A DNA stretch of 64,000 nt. Source: Hymenobacter artigasi (GTDB taxonomy: Bacteria; Bacteroidota; Bacteroidia; Cytophagales; Hymenobacteraceae). The stretch is from NCBI RefSeq assembly GCF_012275535.1, contig NZ_JAAVTK010000001.1:434001-498000 (forward strand), given 5' to 3'. Shown in pieces: positions 54,901 to 63,779 of this stretch. Positions within the stretch are counted from its first letter, which is position 1, and each line of letters opens with the position of its first letter. The position numbers were made by a program, and so were the translations under genes. Below the pieces are notes generated by a model, which did not search any database, was not told where the DNA came from, and was given only the letters and a program-made list of their open reading frames with translations.

Positions 54901-57900
54901 TCCAATGGGTTCATGGCGGCTACCAGGGCCGGGGCAGCGTGGCCCCAGGCGGCAGTGGCGCTCTCGTCGGTGCCCAGCGCGGCGCTGGTTTGCACCGGCA
55001 GGCTGGTAGTGCGCGCGTTCAGGACGGGGTTGGTGCCGCCCTGGTGCACGTAGTTCAGGATTTCAACCCAGCCGCCGCCGTCGGTGGTGCCGTCTACGTA
55101 GCCCAGAAAGGTGTTGCCGCCAATGCTGAACGTGTAGGTGCCCGTGGCCACGCCCTTGGCGCAGCTCAGGTTGGTGAAGGGGCTGGCCGGGGTGCCCGCG
55201 CCGCAGGCCGCGAATACGGGGGCAATGTTATCGGTCACCGTCACGATGGCGGTAGCCGAGCTCTGGTTGCCGCTGGCATCCGTTGCCACCAGCACCACAG
55301 TATTGGCGCCCAGGTTGGCACAAGTGAAGGTGGGCGTGAGCTGCAGCAGGCTGATGTTGTCGATGGCAATGTCGATATCCGTCGTGCCAATCTCGCCCCG
55401 GAAAGCCAGCGTGTGGCTGGTAGCCGTGGCCGTAAAGCGCAGCGAGAAGGGCGTCCACACCACCCCGGGGTTGGGGAAGGTGCTGAGCTGCGTCCCGTTG
55501 AGGTCGACGGCGAAGGCCGGCGTTCCTACCGCGCCGGAGTTGTAGAAGTTCTCGTAGCTGCCGCGCAGCAGGTAGGTTGCGCCCACCGTCAGGCCGGTCA
55601 CGGTCTGGCTCAGGGTGGGGTCGGTGGTCGAGTTCCCGTTGTCGTTGAGGATATACATGCCGCCCGGGTTGCCGCCGGTGCTGCGGTAGCCACCGTTGCC
55701 ATCAACGTTCGCGGCCGTCCAGCCGGTGGCGTTGGTGTCGAAGGTGCCATTCACCACTTTCTCCACCCCAAATAGCTCCAGCGTTTGCACGGCGCAGTTA
55801 TCGGTGCTGCCGTTGTTCACGGCGGCGGCGGTTACGGGGGCCGTGCCGCTGGCGCTCAAGGCCACGGTCACGTTCTGAGCTACGGCGGTGGGGGCGATGT
55901 TATCGGTCACCGTCACCAGGGCCGGGGCGGTACTGGTGTTGCCGCTGGCATCGGTCACGGTCAGGGTCACGGGGGTACCGTTCACCACGGGGGCGGCGGC
56001 GGTGGTCCAGGTGGGGGTGTTGTAGAGCGTGCCCGTGCTGGCGGAGGCCGTGGCATCGGCCACGGTGGTGCCGCTGCCTTCGTTGAGGCGGTAGTAGGCC
56101 ACCAGGCCGGCGGTGGCACCGGGCAGGCCGATGCTCTTGTTGGAGCTGATTTGGGCGGCCGTGCGGGCCACGTTCCACACGCGAACTTCATCGACGGCAC
56201 CAGTCAGGAACTCACCGGCCTGCGGGTACGAGCGCTGGGCAATGCGCCAGACGGTGCCCGTAGTAACAAAGGCCCCCGGCACGGTGGAGCCGTCGGCCAC
56301 GCCGTCTACGTACAGCCGGAGGGTGGTGCCGTCGTAGGTGGCGGCCACGTGGTGCCAGGTATTGAGGCTGAGCGTGGTGGCACCGGACAGGTCGTGGTTC
56401 TCGCCCACGTAGTAGAGCTTCCCGCTAATCAGCAGCAGGCCCGCACGCTGGTTGTCCGTCGGCGTACCGTAGTTGAAGATGGCTCCGCTGGAATTCGCGG
56501 CCGTGGGGTACACCCAGGCTTCGATGGTGCGGGCGGCGTTGCCCAGGGGCAGGCTGGCGTTGGTGCCTTCCACGTACTGGGTGCTGCCATTGAAGCTCAG
56601 CGCCTGGGCCACGGTGGCCGGCACTGCGCTGGCGCAGGTGAAGGTGCTGGGCGACACGCTGAGGCTACCGGCGGCAGCCGCGCCGCAGTTGGCGGTGCTG
56701 CCGTTGTTCACGGCGGTAGCCGCCAGGGTGGCGTTGCCGCCGGCGCTCAGGGTCACCGTCGCGTTCTGGGCAATGGCCACGGGCAGGGCGCAGGTAGCGG
56801 CCGTGATGACGCTGGAGTTGTCGCCCTGGCCGGTCACCGAGGTTTTATTGGCCCGCACGCGGTAGTAGTAGGTGGTGCCGGGCGCCAGGCCAGCAATGGC
56901 CAGGCTGGTGCCGCTGCTGGCCGTGAAGGGCGAGCCGCTGATGACCGAGGCAAAGGTGCTCCCCGTCGAAACATCCACGCGGTAGCCGTTGTCCACGGTG
57001 CCGAGGGCCGGGGCCGTCCAGTTGGCCGTGAAGCCACTGGTTGTTATGCTGGTGGCGGCCGTAGCGGTGGGCACCACCAGGGCGTAGCTCTCCACCCAGT
57101 TGCTGGTCGTGCCGGTCAGGGCGAAATTAGTGAGGGTGCCGTGGTTAGTGGAGGCTACATCATAAAGGGTCGTAAGGCCCGTGTTTGTACCTGCGGGTGT
57201 ACCCTCATCAAAGTTGTAGTAAGCCACCAGGCTGGCCAGTACGGCGGGCGCGGTGCTCAGCATGTCGCTCTGCACCTGCGCCGCAGTGAGCACGGTGTTA
57301 TATAGGCGCACCTCGTCGAGGCCGCCGCTGTAGAACTCAGTGGAAAGGCCCGGCTGTGCGCCCAGCGTGAGCGGATTGGTGTTGGTGCTAATCGGGCCGG
57401 TAATGGCACTGCCACCCGTGAGGGTAGGCGTCACGGCCACCCCGTCGATGTATATGCGTACGGTACTGCCGTCATAGCTGGCCGCCACGTGGTGCCACTG
57501 GTTGAAATATGCCGCGCCGTAGGGTACCGTGTAGTGGCTCCAGCTGCCGCCCTTGTTCAACCAGATGCGCAGGTTCTGCCAGGTATCATCGGTACGCGGG
57601 AAGATGTAGCCAGTGCCAGCGGTTGTCGACGACTTACACACGACGTTCTGCGTGTTGTTGCCCGTGCCCGTGGGCTTAATCCATGTTTCAATCGTGAAGT
57701 TGGTGGTCAGGCTCAGAGCCGCCGTATTGGGGATGCTCACGTAGTCGTCGGTGCCGTCGAAGGCCAGGGCGTTGCCGGGGGGCAGCAGGGCCGTGAAAGC
57801 CGTGCTGGTGGCCGTGCCGCCGGGCGTAGTCACGCTGCTGGTGCCGGTGGCCGTGGCCCCGGCTGGCACCCGGAAGGTGATGGCCGTGGCCGTGTTGGTC

Positions 57901-60140
57901 AGGATAGTAGCTGCCGCACCGTTGATGCTCAGGCTGGTGGTGCCGCTCAGGCTCGTGCCGGTAAGGGTAACGGGGATGCCCGTACCGGCCGGGGTGGGCG
58001 AGAAGCTCGTGATGACAGGGGCTGCTGCCTGGTTAAGCAACACGCTCGCATTGTTGGTGCTAAAATTAGACACCAGGATATCCAGGTCGCCGTCGCTGTC
58101 TAGGTCGGCGGCAATGATGTTCTGGGGCTGGGTGCCCACGGCTAAGTTGGTGCTGCCGCTGTAGTTGCCCACGCCATCGTTGAGCCGCACACTTGCGGAA
58201 TTACTACCGGCATTGGACGTGAGGATATCGAGGTCGCCGTCGCCGTCCACATCGGCCGCCGCGACACTCTGGGCATTGGCCCCCACCGTTACATCGCTGC
58301 CGCCGCTGAAAACGCCGCTGCCGTTGTTGAGGCGCACGCTCACCGTGCCAGCACTGGAATTAGCCGCAAGGATGTCCAGGTCGCCATCGCCGTCCACATC
58401 GGCGGCCACAACCCCAGAGGTCCCAGCGCCTGCCGCTACGTTGGTGGTGCCGCTGAAGCTGCCGCTACCGTTGTTGAGCCGGACGCTTACGCCGAAGGTG
58501 CCGCCAGAGTTTGCCACCAGAAAATCCAGGTCGCCGTCGCCGTCCACGTCGGCCGCCGTCACACACACGGGATAGCCGCCTGCGGCCGTGGCCACATCGG
58601 AGCCACCGCCGAAGCTGCCGCTACCGTCGTTGAGCCGGATGCTCACATTTTGGCTGTTATAATTGGCAGTGAGGATATCCACGTCGCCGTCACCGTCTAC
58701 GTCAGCGGCCGTCACAAATTGGGGTTGGCTGCCCACCGGCACTTCGGTAGTGCCGCTGAAGACGCCGCTGCCGTCGTTGAAGCGCACGCTCACCGTACCA
58801 CTGGCGTTAAGATTCGCCGTAAGGATATCCAGGTCGCCGTCACCGTCTACGTCAGCGGCGGTCACGCAGAAGGGCGTGGGCCCCACCGCTACATTGCTGC
58901 CGCCGCTGAAAAAGCCGCTGCCGTTGTTGAAGCGCACGCTCACCGTATTGCTGACCTGGTTGGCCACGAGCAAGTCCAGGTGGCCGTCACCGTTCACATC
59001 GGCCGCAAACGCGCTGCGGGGGTTCGTGCCCGCCGCCACAGTAACGCTGGCACTGGCGGGGAAGGCTGCAGGAGCCACGGCCGCGGCGGCCGTGAACTGG
59101 TACACGTGCGGCAGCGCCGCGCCGCCACTGCTGCTCTGCACCGAAGCCGGCACGGTCACGAAGGCCGTTTCGCCGGGGCGCAGGGCCTGGGCCGGGGTCA
59201 CGGTCAGGGTGCTGCCGCTGGCCGTGGCATTGCCGCCGCGCGCGAGCTGGCCACCGCGCTGGCTGCTGAACACACGCGCATTACCGGCCGTGGCCGCGTT
59301 CACGGCCTGGTCGAAGGTGATGCCCACCGGGCTGGTGCGCACCACATTTTTGGCGTTGCGCGCCGGGCTCAGGCTTGTTATCTTCAGGGGAGACAACACG
59401 TAGGTCAGGGTGCCCACGCACACGGTTTGCTGCCCGGCGGCGCCGCCGCAAGCGCCCGTGAAGCCGAAGCGCACATTCGGGCTGCCGCCGAAAGTGGTGC
59501 TAGCCAAATTGTCGACGTAGCTGAACTGCTGTATCCCATCCAGAAACACGGTGAGCGTCGTGGTGGCCACGTTCCAGGTCACGCGAAACGTGCGGACGCC
59601 GTTAAAATTCAGGTTGGGCGAAATGGCCGCGTACCGCAGCGGTGTAGAACTACTGTTCTTCACCAGCGCCAGGTGCGAATTGTCGTTGTCGTTGTAAGTA
59701 CCGCCCGTGCCACTGTTGTAGGTATCCAGCTCCACGGCTACCGACGGGACTATCCCCCCCCCGCCGTAGTAGTTCAGGTTGGACCCACTCTGGCCCGGAT
59801 TGACCGTAGCCGCGCCGTTCTGGAGCACAAACGCAATACCATCGGCCCCGCCCAGGGTGGTGGTAAAGTTCAGGTCGAAGTTGTAGGCCAGGCTAATGGT
59901 GGAATTGCTGAACATGGAGCCCGTGGCCCCCCCGGCATTCGGCGTTATGGTATAGCAGTTGCCCCCCTGAACGCTGGCATCGCCATTGGCAGTAAATGTC
60001 ATGGCCTGGGCCATGGCCGCCGGGACCAGCCCGATGCCTAGTAGTAGCGTTAGCAACAGCCGCGCCACCAAGGCCAGCAACGGAGGGTTGGAGCGAGTTG
60101 GACGAGCCAGCTGCCATGAATGGGTATTGGTTTTTTGCAT
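51960..60140 (-). CDS. Giant T9SS-exported multidomain protein: L-type lectin, FG-GAP, LamG, FN3, HYR
   Basis: A 2,726-residue protein. The ATG at 60140 is preferred over an upstream TTG; the signal peptide ends near PAAMAQA. In order: an L-type lectin-like domain (about 25-235; ELDTYNSGTGGTYNDNDNSH), an SbsA-type Ig-like domain, seven FG-GAP repeats, and an IPT/TIG. Next are LamG 1 (ALAFDGTDDYVSIPN), an FN3 domain, HYR-like segments, LamG 2 (ALSFNGSTQYVEGTNASLPL), a carbohydrate-binding-like domain, a fibrinogen-like segment (DGGGWVEILNYVHQGG) and further HYR and beta-sandwich parts. It ends in a T9SS sorting domain (LALYPNPAHAAATL to GVYVVRSGPHSLRL). The many glycan-binding modules suggest a polysaccharide-binding surface protein. 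It shares its C-terminal ~200 residues with the next T9SS gene. Confidence 0.9.
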   Translation of the reverse strand: MQKTNTHSWQLARPTRSNPPLLALVARLLLTLLLGIGLVPAAMAQAMTFTANGDASVQGGNCYTITPNAGGATGSMFSNSTISLAYNFDLNFTTTLGGADGIAFVLQNGAATVNPGQSGSNLNYYGGGGIVPSVAVELDTYNSGTGGTYNDNDNSHLALVKNSSSTPLRYAAISPNLNFNGVRTFRVTWNVATTTLTVFLDGIQQFSYVDNLASTTFGGSPNVRFGFTGACGGAAGQQTVCVGTLTYVLSPLKITSLSPARNAKNVVRTSPVGITFDQAVNAATAGNARVFSSQRGGQLARGGNATASGSTLTVTPAQALRPGETAFVTVPASVQSSSGGAALPHVYQFTAAAAVAPAAFPASASVTVAAGTNPRSAFAADVNGDGHLDLLVANQVSNTVSVRFNNGSGFFSGGSNVAVGPTPFCVTAADVDGDGDLDILTANLNASGTVSVRFNDGSGVFSGTTEVPVGSQPQFVTAADVDGDGDVDILTANYNSQNVSIRLNDGSGSFGGGSDVATAAGGYPVCVTAADVDGDGDLDFLVANSGGTFGVSVRLNNGSGSFSGTTNVAAGAGTSGVVAADVDGDGDLDILAANSSAGTVSVRLNNGSGVFSGGSDVTVGANAQSVAAADVDGDGDLDILTSNAGSNSASVRLNDGVGNYSGSTNLAVGTQPQNIIAADLDSDGDLDILVSNFSTNNASVLLNQAAAPVITSFSPTPAGTGIPVTLTGTSLSGTTSLSINGAAATILTNTATAITFRVPAGATATGTSSVTTPGGTATSTAFTALLPPGNALAFDGTDDYVSIPNTAALSLTTNFTIETWIKPTGTGNNTQNVVCKSSTTAGTGYIFPRTDDTWQNLRIWLNKGGSWSHYTVPYGAAYFNQWHHVAASYDGSTVRIYIDGVAVTPTLTGGSAITGPISTNTNPLTLGAQPGLSTEFYSGGLDEVRLYNTVLTAAQVQSDMLSTAPAVLASLVAYYNFDEGTPAGTNTGLTTLYDVASTNHGTLTNFALTGTTSNWVESYALVVPTATAATSITTSGFTANWTAPALGTVDNGYRVDVSTGSTFASVISGSPFTASSGTSLAIAGLAPGTTYYYRVRANKTSVTGQGDNSSVITAATCALPVAIAQNATVTLSAGGNATLAATAVNNGSTANCGAAAAGSLSVSPSTFTCASAVPATVAQALSFNGSTQYVEGTNASLPLGNAARTIEAWVYPTAANSSGAIFNYGTPTDNQRAGLLLISGKLYYVGENHDLSGATTLSLNTWHHVAATYDGTTLRLYVDGVADGSTVPGAFVTTGTVWRIAQRSYPQAGEFLTGAVDEVRVWNVARTAAQISSNKSIGLPGATAGLVAYYRLNEGSGTTVADATASASTGTLYNTPTWTTAAAPVVNGTPVTLTVTDASGNTSTAPALVTVTDNIAPTAVAQNVTVALSASGTAPVTAAAVNNGSTDNCAVQTLELFGVEKVVNGTFDTNATGWTAANVDGNGGYRSTGGNPGGMYILNDNGNSTTDPTLSQTVTGLTVGATYLLRGSYENFYNSGAVGTPAFAVDLNGTQLSTFPNPGVVWTPFSLRFTATATSHTLAFRGEIGTTDIDIAIDNISLLQLTPTFTCANLGANTVVLVATDASGNQSSATAIVTVTDNIAPVFAACGAGTPASPFTNLSCAKGVATGTYTFSIGGNTFLGYVDGTTDGGGWVEILNYVHQGGTNPVLNARTTSLPVQTSAALGTDESATAAWGHAAPALVAAMNPLEVRFYGQTSAHARIIHFKTSLAGVLSYLKTGTGSMTGIGSSFTALPGHTANLPAATVEYFTNQGTSAATEFPFWKSGTYHWGIKGLSNRWEVDDYPNGPGASTVHRMFVRGSATAVAGASVAANAAAGQCGATVTLAGTQAVSDNCTATVTYSPASGSFFAVGTTTVTATATDASGNTSSSSFPVTVTDNLAPAAAGSGPLPAAPVLATSNVPEAGGYGVLYQLDVPNVANFNALAAVPYTVNNAGAAIANPARVAYFMELNDGTSTKWVWASMDNFAANLTQLGIPNPTANNKVWSQSVANLNVFASSNAGVTTGTSLGTGRIEMWRWNYGTGNSDNVPGASGSTYDFGDQVSNNGDYGSFQVHNVTAGQTLLAYNNWGGTGSGGGIGNIGIGSQAVGIGHPDWTFQYNASSYTVKRIYILVPNNSAFTQPATVALNAAGSATVTNSQVYTGATDNCGVSSVVVTPNTFSCAQVGTVQTVAVAVSDASGNTTTQSAFVTVTSPAPTVATWLGTSSSSWTDCSNWQYGTVPSATTDVVIPVVSPATYPLLATGTGAAKSLTLASGASLTVASGATLQVNGDWTNNGGTATLTGTVAFVGTGATQALGGTASTAFSTVVVNKASGTVQLGQTLTINAGLTLTSGTLTTTASYQVNMGSSAAISESETSYVNGKVVMNRVLTAGAAQAFSGLGLTLTPAAGSTAPGSTLLTRVTGTALTGAGTSQSVQRYFDIQPAVNTGLNVTLAFAYFTHELNGIAVANLAMYKSTTALTGPWQQQRSTTAGPNVVTKTGISDFSIWTLGNTANPLPVELSDFTATLAGKTAVQLKWATASEKNSAFFDVERSLDGRAFERLGTVAAAGSSTAPKAYALLDGKLPAGQPALYYRLRQVDLDGTATYSVVRSVALSGETTLALYPNPAHAAATLTGAQPGTLVTVFDALGRQVTAATADATGTAALALPTGLASGVYVVRSGPHSLRLVVE

Positions 60141-60527
60141 AAAAAGATTGGGAATAGACAATTGCGTAAAAGCACAGCTTTATTCAACACAACAGCCTGA
60201 AAAAGAAAGTGTAATAAAAAAATTAAACGGATACAAAGCTAGCTTAATAAAATATATGACTACATAGAAAAGTAATAATTATTTTTCCTTATGTAACGAT
60301 TACCAAATGCGAAGGGATTTAGCATGAATTCTCCTTCTGCTGCTGTTGTTTGGCAACAGCACTGGTGTAGTCCCGGCCAGGCACACGCAGCCCGGAAGCG
60401 TTGGCCACACCTCCTCAGCACCTACCCAAATAGGACAATTCAAACCCGGCCGGACGCAGCGCAACCAGCACAATGGCCAGGCGCAACCGGCACTGTACCA
60501 GCGGTCACGTAGTCAGCGGCCTCCCCC
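60141..60527. other. A/T-rich intergenic region upstream of the lectin/FG-GAP gene
   Basis: About 387 bases, markedly A/T-rich from 60160 to 60310, likely hold the promoter of the leftward giant gene and the end region of the small sorting-domain gene. A minus-strand TAGCTTTG lies at 60234-60241. No coding sequence is supported. Confidence 0.5.
60234..60241 (-). promoter_or_regulatory. Candidate -7 element of the giant lectin gene
   Basis: TAGCTTTG lies in the A/T-rich upstream region and would give a leader of roughly 90 bases. No clear -33 element is present. Confidence 0.35.
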
Positions 60528-60881
60528 CTACTCCACCTTCAGCGTACGGGCCACGCGCTGCTCGCCGGCCCGCACCTGTACTCGGTACATACCAGGCACT
60601 CGGCCCAGCAGCGGCACTTCGGCGGTGCCCCCGGCACCGGTCAGGCTCACAGGCTGCTCAAACACGGTGGCCCCGAGCGCATCGGTGAGCGTCACGGTGG
60701 CGGTATTGGCTCCCGGCACCGCCGGCACTTGCACCGTGGCCCGAATATGGGCCGGGTTTGGGTACACGCTCACGTCGGCCAGCGGGGCCAGGTCCTGCGC
60801 GTGGGCGGTCGGCGCCCACAGCTCCAGCAGGGCCGGAACTGCCAGCATGCCCAAACGGGGCGATAACACAATGCTTCTCAT
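60528..60881 (-). CDS. Small secreted protein consisting almost only of a T9SS sorting domain
   Basis: A 117-residue protein with a signal peptide (MRSIVLSPRLGMLAVPALLE, cleavage near AHAQ). Only about 7 residues separate this from a T9SS-type C-terminal domain: ADVSVYPNPAHIRATVQVP, then VTLTDALGATVFEQPV, and GMYRVQVRAGEQRVARTLKV. There is no passenger domain. It is upstream of, and on the same strand as, the two giant T9SS genes. It may be a remnant of a larger cargo gene or a deliberate minimal cargo; the frame is intact and ends in the normal sorting-domain KVE. Confidence 0.8.
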   Translation of the reverse strand: MRSIVLSPRLGMLAVPALLELWAPTAHAQDLAPLADVSVYPNPAHIRATVQVPAVPGANTATVTLTDALGATVFEQPVSLTGAGGTAEVPLLGRVPGMYRVQVRAGEQRVARTLKVE

Positions 60882-61070
60882 AGCGTGGATAAGTTAGATA
60901 AAATAACGCCGGGGCCACCGGCAACAAGCGCCCCCTTATCCCGGCATCAGGCGCTCCGCTCTATAGTCATTACTCGTCCATGCACCGGCCCTGCCTGCTC
61001 CTCCGTCATCGTCAGTCCTCCTTTCCGCATACTCGAAAGCTGAAGTCCGCGTTTACCGATTCTCCATAAA

Positions 61071-61102
61071 AAAAGGTCCCCTTCCAACGGAAGGGGACCT
61101 TT
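61071..61102 (-). terminator. Rho-independent terminator of the atp operon segment
   Basis: A perfect 14-pair stem (61072-61085 with 61089-61102) has a 3-base loop and a T-run on the minus strand. It lies 24 bases after atpG, so the atp transcript ends here. Confidence 0.9.
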
Positions 61103-61125
61103 AAAATTGTGCGGGAGGCCAGAAA

Positions 61126-62010
61126 TTAACCCGCCGCCAGTGCCTCGGCACCACCCACGATTTCGAGAATCTCGGTCGTGATGGCCGCCTGACGCGTCCG
61201 GTTGTAGGTCAGCTTGAGGGCCTTGAGCAGCTCACCGGCGTTGTCGGTGGCTTTGTCCATGGCCGTCATGCGGGCGCCGTGCTCCGAAGCGTTGCTTTCC
61301 AGCACCGCCTTGTAAAGCTGAATCTTGATGGACTGCGGAATCAGCGTCTGCACGATGTCCTCTTTCGAAGGCTCGAACAGGTAGTCCACGTTCGACTCCG
61401 GCATAGCCGTGGCTGGCGCTGCCTCCTGCACCAGCGGCAACAGCTGCTGGGTGCGGATAATCTGCGTCGCCACGTTACGGAACTCGTTGTACACCATCAC
61501 CACCTCGTCATAAGTGCCGTTGCGGAAACCTTCCATGGCCACTTCTGCCGCCGCCCGCACCGTCTCGAACGACAGCTTGGCGAAGACATGAGTGTAGTCG
61601 CCCACCGTCTGGCCGCGACGGCCGTAGTAGTCGTGCGCCTTCTTGCCAATGGCCATCACCGAGATGCTGGCCGCCGACAGGTTACCGTAGCGCGAAGCAA
61701 TGGCTGCGTTCACGCCTTTGAACACGTTCGAGTTGAACGCGCCCGCCAGGCCCCGGTCCGAGGTAATGGCAATCACCAGCACCTTGCGCACCTCCCGGGC
61801 CACGCCGTATTCGCTCACAATGTCGTCGTCGGCATTGCGCGTCAGGTTGGTCAGGATGGCGTTCAGCCGCTGGGCATAAGGCCGCATCCGGATAATGTTG
61901 TCCTGGGCACGGCGCAGCTTGGCTGCCGCCACCATTTTCATGGCTTTGGTAATCTGCTGCGTGCTGCTCACCGACTGAATGCGGCTACGGACTTCTTTTA
62001 AACTGGCCAT
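61126..62010 (-). CDS. atpG: ATP synthase F1 gamma subunit
   Basis: A 294-residue central-stalk subunit. The N-terminal helix MASLKEVRSRIQSVSSTQQI with KAMKMVAAAKLRRAQ and the C-terminal helix (EHGARMTAMDKATDNAGELL, then LTYNRTRQAAITTEILEIV) form the coiled coil that rotates within the alpha/beta hexamer. The central Rossmann-like part has ITSDRGLAGAFNSNVF. Length is normal. It is the last gene of the atpH-A-G run, and a terminator follows. atpD and atpC are not here, as is common in Bacteroidota. Confidence 0.97.
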   Translation of the reverse strand: MASLKEVRSRIQSVSSTQQITKAMKMVAAAKLRRAQDNIIRMRPYAQRLNAILTNLTRNADDDIVSEYGVAREVRKVLVIAITSDRGLAGAFNSNVFKGVNAAIASRYGNLSAASISVMAIGKKAHDYYGRRGQTVGDYTHVFAKLSFETVRAAAEVAMEGFRNGTYDEVVMVYNEFRNVATQIIRTQQLLPLVQEAAPATAMPESNVDYLFEPSKEDIVQTLIPQSIKIQLYKAVLESNASEHGARMTAMDKATDNAGELLKALKLTYNRTRQAAITTEILEIVGGAEALAAG

Positions 62011-62016
62011 TATTTT

Positions 62017-62109
62017 GAATTAAAAATTAAGAATTAAGAATTAAGAATTAAGCCTCGCGGTACCCGGCTGGGTTAGCAATTCTTAATTTTTAATTCTTAA
62101 TTCTTAATT
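62017..62109. repeat. AATTAAGA-type inverted repeat between atpA and atpG
   Basis: Tandem AATTAAGA-like units (62017-62052) face their reverse complement (62077-62109) around a G+C-rich loop. The element lies wholly inside the atp operon. Confidence 0.85.
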
Positions 62110-62111
62110 GA

Positions 62112-63695
62112 TTACTTGGCTGCGTAGTTCGCCGACACGTCCTTCGCTACTTCGCGCATCGCCTTGGTGGCAGTGTCGTCGAGCTTGCCGGCTTTCAGGG
62201 CCTTCAGCACGTCGGGGTAGCGGGAGTTCATCACCTGGCCAAACTCCTTCTCAAACTCACGCACACGGTTCACGGGCACGTTGTCGAGGAGGCCGTTGGT
62301 GGCGGCGTAGATGATGGCCACCTGGTCCTCCACCTTCACGGGCGAGTACTGGGGCTGCTTCAGAATTTCGAGGTTGCGACGGCCGCGCTCGATGGTGAGC
62401 TTGGTCGAGGCATCGAGGTCGGAGCCGAACTTGGCGAAGGCTTCCAGCTCGCGGAACTGGGCCTGGTCAAGCTTCAGCGTACCGGCCACTTTCTTCATCG
62501 ACTTAATCTGAGCATTACCACCCACGCGCGATACCGAGATACCCACGTTGATGGCCGGGCGCACGCCCGAGTTGAACAGGTTGGTCTCGAGGAAAATCTG
62601 GCCGTCCGTAATCGAAATCACGTTGGTCGGGATGTAGGCCGATACGTCACCGGCCTGCGTCTCAATCAGGGGCAAAGCCGTCAGCGAACCACCACCTTTC
62701 ACGAGGTGCTTGATGCTCTCGGGCAGGTCGTTCATGTTCTTCGCAATCTCGTCCGAAGAGTTGATTTTAGCGGCCCGCTCCAGCAAACGGCTGTGCAGGT
62801 AGAACACGTCGCCAGGGTATGCCTCGCGGCCCGGAGGACGACGGAGCAGCAGCGACACCTCGCGGTAAGCTACGGCCTGCTTCGACAAGTCATCGTAAAC
62901 CACCAAGGCCGGACGACCCGTATCGCGGAAGAATTCACCAATAGCAGCACCCGTGAAGGGCGCGTAGAACTGCAGCGGAGCCGGGTCGGAAGCCGAAGCG
63001 GCTACCACCACGGTGTAGTCCATGGCACCGCCCTTGGTGAGGGCCTGCACTACCTGGGCTACCGTAGAAGCCTTCTGGCCGATGGCCACGTAGATGCAAT
63101 ACACCGGCTGGCCGGCCTCGAAGAACTCGCGCTGGTTGATGATGGTATCGATGGCCACGGCCGACTTACCCGTCTGGCGGTCACCGATAATCAGCTCGCG
63201 CTGGCCACGGCCAATCGGAATCATCGCGTCAATCGACTTGATGCCGGTTTGCATCGGCTCGGTTACGGGCTGGCGGAAGATTACGCCGGGAGCCTTGCGC
63301 TCCAGGGGCATCTCATACAGCTCGCCCTGGATGGGGCCACGGCCGTCGATGGGCTGGCCCAGCGTGTTTACCACGCGGCCCACAATGCCCTCACCAACTT
63401 TGATGGAGGCAATTTTCTTGGTGCGCTTCACCGTGGCGCCTTCCCGGATTTCCGAGTAGTCGCCCAGCATCACGGCACCCACGTTGTCTTCTTCCAGGTT
63501 CAGCACCAGCCCTTGCAGGCCGTTTTCGAACTCAATCAGCTCGCCGGCCTGGGCTTTGCTCAGTCCGTAGATACGGGCCACGCCGTCGCCGACCTGCAAT
63601 ACGGTGCCGACTTCTTCCAGCTCGGCTTCCGACTTGAAATTGGACAATTGCTGCCGCAGGATTGCGGAGACTTCGTCCGGACGTACTTCTGCCAT
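62112..63695 (-). CDS. atpA: ATP synthase F1 alpha subunit
   Basis: A 527-residue non-catalytic nucleotide-binding subunit. The N-terminal beta-barrel contains [16 protein letters not shown] and [15 protein letters not shown]. The P-loop is GDRQTGKS (171-178), and the alpha-type signature [14 protein letters not shown] lies in the C-terminal half. The family length is ~505-530. It is flanked inside the operon by inverted repeats on both sides. Confidence 0.98.
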   Translation of the reverse strand: MAEVRPDEVSAILRQQLSNFKSEAELEEVGTVLQVGDGVARIYGLSKAQAGELIEFENGLQGLVLNLEEDNVGAVMLGDYSEIREGATVKRTKKIASIKVGEGIVGRVVNTLGQPIDGRGPIQGELYEMPLERKAPGVIFRQPVTEPMQTGIKSIDAMIPIGRGQRELIIGDRQTGKSAVAIDTIINQREFFEAGQPVYCIYVAIGQKASTVAQVVQALTKGGAMDYTVVVAASASDPAPLQFYAPFTGAAIGEFFRDTGRPALVVYDDLSKQAVAYREVSLLLRRPPGREAYPGDVFYLHSRLLERAAKINSSDEIAKNMNDLPESIKHLVKGGGSLTALPLIETQAGDVSAYIPTNVISITDGQIFLETNLFNSGVRPAINVGISVSRVGGNAQIKSMKKVAGTLKLDQAQFRELEAFAKFGSDLDASTKLTIERGRRNLEILKQPQYSPVKVEDQVAIIYAATNGLLDNVPVNRVREFEKEFGQVMNSRYPDVLKALKAGKLDDTATKAMREVAKDVSANYAAK

Positions 63696-63710
63696 TTTTG
63701 GGGGGAATAA

Positions 63711-63779
63711 GGTATAGGGAATTCGGGATATGGGGTGGGGACAGCGGGAGCGTGTCCCCTATCCCAACTTCCCTATACC
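63711..63779. repeat. Imperfect inverted repeat between atpH and atpA
   Basis: GGTATAGGGAA-type left arm (63711-63743) and its imperfect complement (63753-63779) fill the gap and reach the atpH stop codon. Confidence 0.75.
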
